A stretch of 64,000 nucleotides of DNA from JACKHA01 sp041401985 (GTDB lineage Bacteria; Planctomycetota; Phycisphaerae; Phycisphaerales; UBA1924): positions 62,001 through 126,000 of the forward strand of contig JAWKTE010000011.1 in assembly GCA_041401985.1 (NCBI GenBank), in the 5' to 3' direction. Position 1 is the first letter of the stretch. Each line of letters starts with the position of its first letter. This document shows, one piece after another, positions 28,759-35,883 of the stretch. The notes below the pieces were generated by a model, which did no database searches, had not been told where the DNA came from, and worked only from the letters and a program-made list of their open reading frames with translations. The position numbers and the translations under genes are program-made.

Positions 28759-30249
28759 ATGGCAGAAGCAGAGAACCAGGCACAGGCAGCAGCCGGCGGC
28801 CAGACGCTCGAAATGAACGAGTTCGAGCAGCTCCTCTCCAAGGAGTTCAAGCCCCAGAACGACCGCACCAAGGACGCCATCCTCACCGGCGTCCAGACCC
28901 TCGCCCAGCAGGCCCTCTCCGAGACGGCCCTGATCTCCGACGACGCGATCAAGACCATCAAGTCCATGATCGCCGAGATCGACCGCCGCCTCACCGAGCA
29001 GGTCAACCTCATCATCCACAACCCAGAGTTCCAGCAGCTCGAGTCCGCGTGGCGCGGCCTGTCCTACCTCGTCAACAACACCGAGACCGACGAGACGCTC
29101 AAAATCCGCGTCATGAACATCTCGAAGAAGGACCTGGCCAAGACCCTCCAGAAGTTCGAGGGAACCGCCTGGGACCAGTCACCCATCTTCAAGCGACTCT
29201 ACGAGGACGAGTTCGGCACCCCCGGCGGCTCGCCCTACGGCTGCCTCGTGGGCGACTACCACTTCGACCACTCCCCGCCCGACGTGGCCCTGCTCCGCTC
29301 CATGTCCCAGGTCGCCGCCGCGGCCCACGCCCCGTTCATCACCGGCGCCAACCCGTCGCTGCTGAACATGGACTCGTGGACCAAACTCGCCGACCCGCGC
29401 GACCTCACCAAGATCTTCCAGACCGCCGAGTACGCCGCCTGGCGCTCCCTCCGCGATTCGGACGACTCGCGCTACCTCGGGCTGGCCATGCCCCGGTTCC
29501 TTTCCCGCATGCCCTACGGCTCCAAGACCAACCCCATCGAGGACTTCGCCTTCGAGGAGGACACCGAGGGCGCCGACCACTCCAAGTACACCTGGGCCAA
29601 CGCGTGCTACGCCATGGCCACCAACGTCACACGCTCCTTCAAGCTCTACGGCTGGTGCAGCCGCATCCGAGGCGTCGAGTCCGGCGGCATCGTCCAGAAC
29701 CTCCCCGTCCACACCTTCCCGACCGACGACGGCGGCGTGGACATGAAGTGCCCCACCGAGATCGCCATCACCGATCGGCGCGAGGCCGAGCTGGCCAAGA
29801 ACGGCCTCATGCCCCTCTCGCACTGGAAGAACACCGACTACGCCTGCTTCGTCGGCGCCCAGAGCCTCCAGAAGCCCGCCGAGTACGACGACCCGGACGC
29901 CACGGCCAACGCCAACCTCTCGGCCCGCCTGCCCTACCTCTTCGCCACCTGCCGCTTCGCCCACTACCTCAAGTGCATGGTCCGCGACAAGATCGGCTCC
30001 TTCAAGGAGCGCGACGACATGCAGAAGTGGCTGCAGAAATGGATCAGCCAGTACGTCACCCTCGACCCCAACGCCAGCGAGGAAATGAAAGCCCGCTACC
30101 CCCTGGCCGCCGCCGAGGTCGTCGTCGACGAGGTCCCCGGCAACCCCGGCTACTACAGCGCCAAGTTCTATCTCCGCCCGCACTTCCAGTTGGAAGGCCT
30201 GACCGCCTCGCTGCGTCTGGTCTCCAAACTGCCGTCGCAGAAGAAGTAG
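28759..30249 (+). CDS. tssC: TssC, T6SS contractile sheath large subunit (VipB/ImpC)
   Basis: This 496-residue protein has strong TssC signatures: an N-terminal EFEQLLSKEF helix, ESAWRGLSYLVNNTETDETL near 95, YGCLVGDYHFDH, and the conserved LGLAMPRFLSRMPYG. The C-terminal segment includes CRFAHYLKCMVRDKIGSF. It assembles with TssB into the sheath and is a ClpV-dependent recycling substrate. AGGAGGG at 28744-28750 supports the start. Length is normal for the family and no disruption is seen. Confidence 0.96.
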   Translation: MAEAENQAQAAAGGQTLEMNEFEQLLSKEFKPQNDRTKDAILTGVQTLAQQALSETALISDDAIKTIKSMIAEIDRRLTEQVNLIIHNPEFQQLESAWRGLSYLVNNTETDETLKIRVMNISKKDLAKTLQKFEGTAWDQSPIFKRLYEDEFGTPGGSPYGCLVGDYHFDHSPPDVALLRSMSQVAAAAHAPFITGANPSLLNMDSWTKLADPRDLTKIFQTAEYAAWRSLRDSDDSRYLGLAMPRFLSRMPYGSKTNPIEDFAFEEDTEGADHSKYTWANACYAMATNVTRSFKLYGWCSRIRGVESGGIVQNLPVHTFPTDDGGVDMKCPTEIAITDRREAELAKNGLMPLSHWKNTDYACFVGAQSLQKPAEYDDPDATANANLSARLPYLFATCRFAHYLKCMVRDKIGSFKERDDMQKWLQKWISQYVTLDPNASEEMKARYPLAAAEVVVDEVPGNPGYYSAKFYLRPHFQLEGLTASLRLVSKLPSQKK

Positions 30250-30368
30250 CCGGACTCGCCCCCCGCCGCCGGAAACGGTTGCGGACAGGGGAACCGGCCA
30301 ACGCCAAGTCCTGTGTCCCCGTCCGCGCGGGATTCCGGATGGTCTGGCGAGAGCAATCCTGAGACACG

Positions 30369-30394
30369 CCCGGGCGGGCCGACGCCCGCCCGGG
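30369..30394 (+). terminator. Strong hairpin after tssC (possible attenuator or RNA-stability element)
   Basis: An 11-bp perfect GC stem (30369-30379 with 30384-30394) closes a CGAC loop. No T tract follows, so intrinsic termination is uncertain. A second, fully self-complementary 16-base palindrome follows at 30410-30425. Both lie in the hcp leader. Confidence 0.45.
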
Positions 30395-30428
30395 AGATTC
30401 AGATCAGGCCCGCCCGCGCGGGCGGCAC

Positions 30429-30452
30429 GCATCAAGAGTCGCATCAAGAGTC
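30429..30452. repeat. Tandem duplication of a 12-base unit in the hcp leader
   Basis: The unit GCATCAAGAGTC occurs twice head-to-tail (30429-30440 and 30441-30452), about 100 bases upstream of the hcp start. Confidence 0.8.
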
Positions 30453-30554
30453 AGAGTTCCGTCCGGGGAGGGCCCGCCCCGGTGAACCGTCGGTGGGCAA
30501 CGTCGCCCCCGACCGCAGGCCCCATCCGGGGCACATCCAAAGGAGTCACCAGAC

Positions 30555-31052
30555 ATGGCGTTCGACGCATTCCTCAAGATCTCGACCATCCCGGGCGAGA
30601 GCACCGACGACAAGCACCAGCAGTGGATCGAGATCCTCTCGTTCCAGCACGGCCTGAGCCAGACCTCCACCGGCTCGGTCTCCACCGGCGGCGCCCGCAC
30701 CGCAGGACGCGTGGACCACGCCGACTTCAGCGTCATCAAGGCCCTCGACGCCGCCTCCACCCCCCTCTACCTGGCCTGCTGCCGCGGCGACCACATCCCC
30801 GAGATCACCATCAACTTCCACCGCGCCACCGGCAACAAGGAGAAGTACTACGAGATCAAGATGACCGACGTGCTCGTCTCGGGCATCCGCCCCGGCGGCT
30901 CGGCCCAGGGCGGCGAGACCCTCCCCCTCGAAGAAGTCTCCTTCAACTACGCCAAGATCGAGTGGAACTACATCCAGCTCGACCACAACACCGGCGCGGT
31001 CGCGGGCAACTTCGCCAAGTGGTGGGACCTCAAGACCAACACCGGCGGCTAA
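30555..31052 (+). CDS. hcp: Hcp (TssD), T6SS inner-tube protein
   Basis: This 165-residue protein fits the Hcp family: FDAFLKISTIPGES at the start, GRVDHADFSVIKALD in the middle, and a C-terminal LEEVSFNYAKIEWNY motif. Hcp hexamers stack to form the tube pushed out by sheath contraction, and some effectors ride inside it. Length is typical. AGGAG at 30541-30545 supports the ATG. The 305-base structured leader that separates it from tssC suggests that hcp levels are set separately from the sheath genes. Confidence 0.95.
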   Translation: MAFDAFLKISTIPGESTDDKHQQWIEILSFQHGLSQTSTGSVSTGGARTAGRVDHADFSVIKALDAASTPLYLACCRGDHIPEITINFHRATGNKEKYYEIKMTDVLVSGIRPGGSAQGGETLPLEEVSFNYAKIEWNYIQLDHNTGAVAGNFAKWWDLKTNTGG

Positions 31053-31211
31053 ACCCAGTTCCAATCCACGCCCAGCCGCGCGGGCCGCGGCCGGGCACAA
31101 ACGGAACCAACCGTGCGGTCGGGGCCAATCGCCCCGCCCGCACTTTCGTCAAGACGCCAAGGCGTCCCGCTACGTCCCCGACCCGAGCCAAGCACGAGCC
31201 AAGGAGGGCCC

Positions 31212-32234
31212 ATGTCCGCACAGGACCTGATCCGAGAGGGCAAACCCGCCGAAGCGCTGGCCGCGGTCCAGGACGAGGTGCGCAAAGCCGCCGCCGACGC
31301 CAAGCCCCGCGTCTTCCTCTTCCAACTCCTCTCCGTCCTGGGCAACTGGGACCGGGCCCTGACCCAACTCAACGTCGCGGCCGACCTGGACAAAGAGTGC
31401 GAACTCATGGCCAAGGTCTGCCGCGAGGCGATCCAGTGCCAGGCCCTCCGCAACGCCGTCTTCAAGGGCGCCAAGAGCCCGCTGATCTTCGGCGAGCCCG
31501 AAGAGTGGATCGGCCAGATGGTCCAGGCCGCCACCCTCACCGCCCAGGGGCACGCCAAGGCCGGTGCCGACCTCCGCGCCAAGGCCCTCGAAGCGGCCCC
31601 CGCCGTCGCCGGCGCGATCGAGATCGAGGACCGCTCCGGCCCCAAGCCCACGAACAAGGAAGAGGACTTCGAGTGGGTCGCCGACGCCGACTCGCGCCTC
31701 GGCCCGATGCTCGAGGCCATCGTCAACGCCCGCTACTACTGGATCCCCATGCACCGCGTCCGCCTCGTCACCATCGAGGCCCCCTCCGACCTGCGCGACA
31801 TGGTCTGGCTCCCGGCCAACTTCATGTGGTCCAACGGCGGCACCGCCGTCGGGATGCTTTTCACCCGGTATCCAGGCTCGGAGTCCAGCAAAGACGGCCT
31901 GGTGCAACTGGCCCGCAAAACCGACTGGTCCGAGGACGAGGCCGGGGCCTCCATCGGACTGGGCCAGCGGCTGCTCATGACCGACGCGGGCGACTACCCC
32001 ATCCTCTCCGTTCGATCGCTCCGCCTCGGCGGCCCGCTCACCAACGAAGAACAGCAGACCATCGCCATGGACCGAATGGCCCGCTCCGGCGGCATCCCGG
32101 GCCTCGGCGGCGGACCCCCCGGGAACGTCTCATTCTCCGGCGGCCTGACCGCTCGCCCGCCGGGCGAGCCCCCGGACGGACCGACCGAACCGACCGGTGC
32201 GGGCGACGCGGGTGGAGACGCCGACGGTGGCTGA
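31212..32234 (+). CDS. tagJ: TagJ (ImpE family), T6SS accessory protein
   Basis: This 340-residue protein matches ImpE/TagJ: an N-terminal helical repeat (REGKPAEALAAVQDEVRK, then LLSVLGNWDRALTQLNVAADLD), EFGEPEEW-like context near 100, and a C-terminal domain with WIPMHRVRLVTIEAPSDLRD and WLPANFMWSNGG. The last roughly 40 residues are Gly/Pro-rich. In other bacteria TagJ binds the TssB sheath subunit and can assist ClpV. The start at 31212 is supported by AAGGAGG at 31201-31207. It overlaps tssE by a few bases. Confidence 0.88.
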   Translation: MSAQDLIREGKPAEALAAVQDEVRKAAADAKPRVFLFQLLSVLGNWDRALTQLNVAADLDKECELMAKVCREAIQCQALRNAVFKGAKSPLIFGEPEEWIGQMVQAATLTAQGHAKAGADLRAKALEAAPAVAGAIEIEDRSGPKPTNKEEDFEWVADADSRLGPMLEAIVNARYYWIPMHRVRLVTIEAPSDLRDMVWLPANFMWSNGGTAVGMLFTRYPGSESSKDGLVQLARKTDWSEDEAGASIGLGQRLLMTDAGDYPILSVRSLRLGGPLTNEEQQTIAMDRMARSGGIPGLGGGPPGNVSFSGGLTARPPGEPPDGPTEPTGAGDAGGDADGG

Positions 32235-32736
32235 CCTCTCCCAGTCCGAACGCCTGCAGCCCTGCCTGCTCGACCGGCTCTCCGACGACGACCCCGACGT
32301 CCAGGTCGAGAGCCGCGAGCGGCGCGTCATGTCCATCGCCCAGCTCCGCCGCGCCGTGCTCCGCGACATCGAGTGGCTCTTCAACGCCGCCAACAAGGAC
32401 AACACCGGCGAGTTCGACGACTACCCACAGATCCGCTCCTCGACCCTGAACTACGGCATGCCCGACCTCTGCGGCGTCTCGATCGCCTCGCTCCCCGAGG
32501 AGCAGATCGAGCGCATGGTCCGCGACGCCATCGAGCGCTTCGAGCCCCGCCTGATCCCCGGCGCCACCCGCGTCCGCGTCAGCAAGGGCCAGAAGGACAA
32601 GGCCGGCCAGACCTCGCTCACCCTCGAGATCGAGTCGGACATGTTCGCCAACCCGATGCCCGAGGCCGTGTTCCTCCGCACCTCGCTCGACCTCGAGACC
32701 GGGCGCTGCTCGCTGCAGGAGGGCGCGCGTGGATAG
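32227..32736 (+). CDS. tssE: TssE, T6SS baseplate subunit (gp25-like)
   Basis: This protein of about 169 residues belongs to the gp25/TssE family: LQPCLLDRLSDDDP at the start, then RAVLRDIEWLFNA, SSTLNYGMPDLCG and a C-terminal IRRFEPRL-like segment with LEIESDMFANP. TssE is a baseplate wedge protein that helps initiate sheath polymerisation. Three in-frame GTG starts exist (32197, 32212, 32227). I chose 32227 because GTGGAG lies about nine bases upstream and the overlap with tagJ is then only eight bases. The conserved domain is unaffected by this choice. Confidence 0.88.
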   Translation: MADLSQSERLQPCLLDRLSDDDPDVQVESRERRVMSIAQLRRAVLRDIEWLFNAANKDNTGEFDDYPQIRSSTLNYGMPDLCGVSIASLPEEQIERMVRDAIERFEPRLIPGATRVRVSKGQKDKAGQTSLTLEIESDMFANPMPEAVFLRTSLDLETGRCSLQEGARG

Positions 32737-34690
32737 CCGCCTCAAGAACTACTACGAACGCGAACTCCGCCACCTCCGCGAGACCGCCGGCGAGTTCGCC
32801 GAGGAATACCCGAAGATCGCCGCGCGCCTCGGCGTCTCCAAGCAGGAGTGCGCCGACCCATACGTCGAGCGCCTCCTCGAGGGCGTCGCCTACCTCTCCG
32901 CGCGCATCCAACTCAAACTCGACGCCGAGTTCCCCGGCTTCACCCAGCACCTGCTCGAGTCCGTCTACCCCCAGTACCTCGCCCCCATCCCCTCCATGGC
33001 CGTCGTGGCCATCAACCCCGACTACGACGACAACGCCCTGGCTTCCGGCTACACCCTCTCCCGCGGCACCGCCATGCGCTCCAACATCGGGCGCGGCGAG
33101 AACACGCCCTGCTACTACACCACCGCACACGAAACCACCCTCTGGCCCGTCCAACTCATCGAGGCCGGCTACCACTCACGCGACCTGGGCACCCTCGACC
33201 TCCCACGCAACCTCCCCGGCCCCCAGCCCAAGGCCGCGATCCGCCTGGGCCTCAAGTCCACCGCCGGCCTGGCCTTCCACGAGACCGACATGGACTCGCT
33301 GGACCTCTACCTCAGCGGGTCCGACCAGACGCCCATGCGCGTCTACGAGCAACTCCTCGCCCACGCCACCGCCGTCGTCGCACGACCCCCCGGCAAGCCG
33401 CCGGCCTGGACCGAGGTCATGGACGCCCTCACCGGCGCGCCCTCCGGCTCTGCCCCCGGACCCGACGGCCCGAAGCCCATGATCCGGCGCGTCGGCTACC
33501 AGGACGACGAGGCCCTCCTGCCATACCCCCACCGCGCGTTCCACGGCTACCGACTCCTCCAGGAGTACTTCGCGTTCCCCCAGCGCTTCCTCTTCGTCCG
33601 CCTCTCCGGGCTGCTCCCGCTGGTCAAGAAGTGCAAGGGCAACCGCCTCGACGTGATCATCCCGCTCTCGAAGGAAGACCCCGCCCTCGAGTCGGCCGTC
33701 ACCGCCTCCAACATCCGCCTCTACTGCACACCCGCAGTCAATCTCTTCCCGCGCGTCGCCGATCGCATCCACATCTCCGACAAGGTCCACGAGCACCATC
33801 TCGTCGTCGACCGCACCCGACCCCTCGACTTCGAGGTCTACGAGGTCACGGGCGTCACCGGCTACGGCTCCTCTTCCGGCGACGAGGTCGAGTTCCGGCC
33901 CTTCTACACCACGCGCGACGCCGACCGAGCCTACGGCCGCGGCGCGTACTTCACCGTCGACCGCGTCCCCCGCGCACTCTCGGCCCGCGAACGACGCCAC
34001 GGCAAACGCTCCTCCTACGCCGGCTCCGAGGTCTACCTCGCCCTCGTCGACGCCGCCAACGCCCCCTTCCGCTCCGACCTCCGCCAGGTCGGCGTCGACT
34101 GCCTGTGCACCAACCGCGACCTGCCGATCGACATGCCCATCGGCGCGGGCCGCACCGACTTCTCGCTCGAGGCCGGGGCCGTCGTCGATTCGGTCCGCGT
34201 CGTCGCCGGTCCGACCAAGCCCGCCCCCAGCCGCGCCGAGGGCGAGACCGCCTGGCGGCTCATCAGCCATCTCTCGCTCAACTACCTCTCGCTCGTCGAT
34301 GAGGCCCCGCCCGAGGGCGCGGTCGCCCCGGGCCGCCCGCCCCAGTCGGGCGCGGCCGCCCTGCGCGACCTGCTCCGCCTCTACGCCAACACCGCCGAGC
34401 CCGCCATCGCCAAGCAGGTCGAGGGCGTCCGGAGCATCAAGGCCCGCGGCATCATGCGCCGCGTCCCCACACCCGGCCCCATCGCGTTCGCGCGCGGGCT
34501 CGAGGTCACACTCGGATTCCAGGAGGAGAACTTCGAAGGAACAGGCATCTTCGTGCTCGGCGCCGTGCTCGAGCAGTTTCTCGCCAAGTACGTCTCGATC
34601 AACTCGTTCACGGAGACGGTGGTCGCCAGCGAGCAGCGCGGCCCGGTGATGCGATGGCCCTTGAGGATGGGTACACGATCGACGATCTGA
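32729..34690 (+). CDS. tssF: TssF, T6SS baseplate subunit (ImpG/VasA)
   Basis: This 653-residue protein matches TssF: the classic start LKNYYERELRHLRETAGEF, then EEYPKIAARLGVS and DPYVERLLEGVAYLSARI, a central FAFPQRFLFVRLSGL, and the usual C-terminal GPVMRWPLRMG. TssF, with TssG and TssE, forms the baseplate wedges around the VgrG hub. The start is GTG 32729 with AGGAGG (32718-32723) upstream, inside the last codons of tssE. The end overlaps tssG by 37 bases, so the wedge genes are tightly coupled. Confidence 0.94.
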   Translation: MDSRLKNYYERELRHLRETAGEFAEEYPKIAARLGVSKQECADPYVERLLEGVAYLSARIQLKLDAEFPGFTQHLLESVYPQYLAPIPSMAVVAINPDYDDNALASGYTLSRGTAMRSNIGRGENTPCYYTTAHETTLWPVQLIEAGYHSRDLGTLDLPRNLPGPQPKAAIRLGLKSTAGLAFHETDMDSLDLYLSGSDQTPMRVYEQLLAHATAVVARPPGKPPAWTEVMDALTGAPSGSAPGPDGPKPMIRRVGYQDDEALLPYPHRAFHGYRLLQEYFAFPQRFLFVRLSGLLPLVKKCKGNRLDVIIPLSKEDPALESAVTASNIRLYCTPAVNLFPRVADRIHISDKVHEHHLVVDRTRPLDFEVYEVTGVTGYGSSSGDEVEFRPFYTTRDADRAYGRGAYFTVDRVPRALSARERRHGKRSSYAGSEVYLALVDAANAPFRSDLRQVGVDCLCTNRDLPIDMPIGAGRTDFSLEAGAVVDSVRVVAGPTKPAPSRAEGETAWRLISHLSLNYLSLVDEAPPEGAVAPGRPPQSGAAALRDLLRLYANTAEPAIAKQVEGVRSIKARGIMRRVPTPGPIAFARGLEVTLGFQEENFEGTGIFVLGAVLEQFLAKYVSINSFTETVVASEQRGPVMRWPLRMGTRSTI

Positions 34691-35673
34691 TCCGCGACCT
34701 GCGGAACGACCCGTACGGACGCGACTTCTTCGCCTCCGTGCGGCGGATCGAGTGCGCGCACGCGCCCAAGCCGCGCGTCGGCCTGTCCATCACACTCGCC
34801 GACGACCCCGTCCGCCTCGGCCAGGAGGGCACGCTCGACTTCGCCTCCAGCACCATCTCCATCGTCCAGGCCCGCAAGGGACCGCGCCCCGAACGCATCC
34901 TCGTTCGCTTCTTCGGCCTGCTCGGGCCCAACGGCCCGCTCCCGCTCCACATCACCGAGTACATCCGCCAGCGCGAGCGCAACGCCCACGACCCCACCCC
35001 CGCCCGCTTCCTCGACGTCATCCACCACCGCCTGCTCTCGCTCTTCTACCGCGCCTGGGCCCTCAACCAGCCCACCGTCTCCTACGACCGCCCGAACGAC
35101 GACCGCTTCAAGGTCTACATCGGCTCCCTCGCCGGCCGCGGCATGGACTCGTTCCGTGACCGCGACAACGTCCCCGACGAGGGCAAACTCAACTTCGCCG
35201 GGCACCTGGCCAACCTCACCAAGCACGCCGACGGCCTCCGCCAGACCATCGAGGACTACTTCCAGGTCAAGACCGACCTGGCCCAGTTCGTCGGCGAGTG
35301 GTTCAAACTCCCCCAGGACGCCCTGTGCCGTGTCGGCCGCTCCCGCGAGACCGGCCTGATGGGCAAGAACATCATCGTCGGCTCGTCCATCTGGGACTGC
35401 CAGCAGAAGTTCCGCCTCCGCCTGGGCGCGATGGGCCTCCGGGACTTCGAGCGTTTCCTCCCCACGGGCCGCTCGTTCCCGGTGCTGGTCGACTGGGTCA
35501 AGAACTACGCCGGCCTGGCCTACCTCTGGGACTGCCAACTGATCCTGAAGAAGGAGGAGATCCCCAAGACCCAACTCGGCAGCGGCACCCGCCTGGGCTG
35601 GACCTCGTGGATCGGCTCCAAGCCCCACGACCGCGACGCCGACAACCTCGTCCTCCGCCCCCCGGCGGCGTGA
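34654..35673 (+). CDS. tssG: TssG, T6SS baseplate subunit (ImpH/VasB)
   Basis: This 339-residue protein has TssG features: IDDLIRDLRNDPYGRDFFASVRR-like N-terminus, PRVGLSITLADDPVRLGQE, FFGLLGPNGPLPLHITEY (a family hallmark) and RFLDVIHHRLLSLFYRAW. It stabilises the wedge with two TssF copies. It begins inside the tssF 3' end. A repeat-containing intergenic region rather than a direct overlap separates it from clpV. Confidence 0.93.
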   Translation: MALEDGYTIDDLIRDLRNDPYGRDFFASVRRIECAHAPKPRVGLSITLADDPVRLGQEGTLDFASSTISIVQARKGPRPERILVRFFGLLGPNGPLPLHITEYIRQRERNAHDPTPARFLDVIHHRLLSLFYRAWALNQPTVSYDRPNDDRFKVYIGSLAGRGMDSFRDRDNVPDEGKLNFAGHLANLTKHADGLRQTIEDYFQVKTDLAQFVGEWFKLPQDALCRVGRSRETGLMGKNIIVGSSIWDCQQKFRLRLGAMGLRDFERFLPTGRSFPVLVDWVKNYAGLAYLWDCQLILKKEEIPKTQLGSGTRLGWTSWIGSKPHDRDADNLVLRPPAA

Positions 35674-35683
35674 CGGGATTCGA

Positions 35684-35826
35684 TGAACCACGGAGACACG
35701 GAGACACGGAGCAAAGCGTGGTGCAGAACTCGTAGCGCAGCACAACCGAAATCGAAGCACGTGCCGCACGCCCGGGACTCATCCTTCACGCCTCGCTCCG
35801 TGACTTCGTGCCTCCGTGGTTGAACC
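35684..35826. repeat. Inverted-repeat element between tssG and clpV
   Basis: A left arm beginning at 35684 (AACCACGGAGACACGGAG-type sequence) is matched in reverse complement by a right arm ending at 35826 (CTTCGTGCCTCCGTGGTT). About 85 bases lie between. The left arm also contains two direct CGGAGACA units. The layout resembles a small non-autonomous or REP-like element. Confidence 0.6.
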
Positions 35827-35883
35827 ACTGAGCAACCACCCCCCGCCCCCGGTATCTTGAGCCAACACCACCGGAGACCTCCC

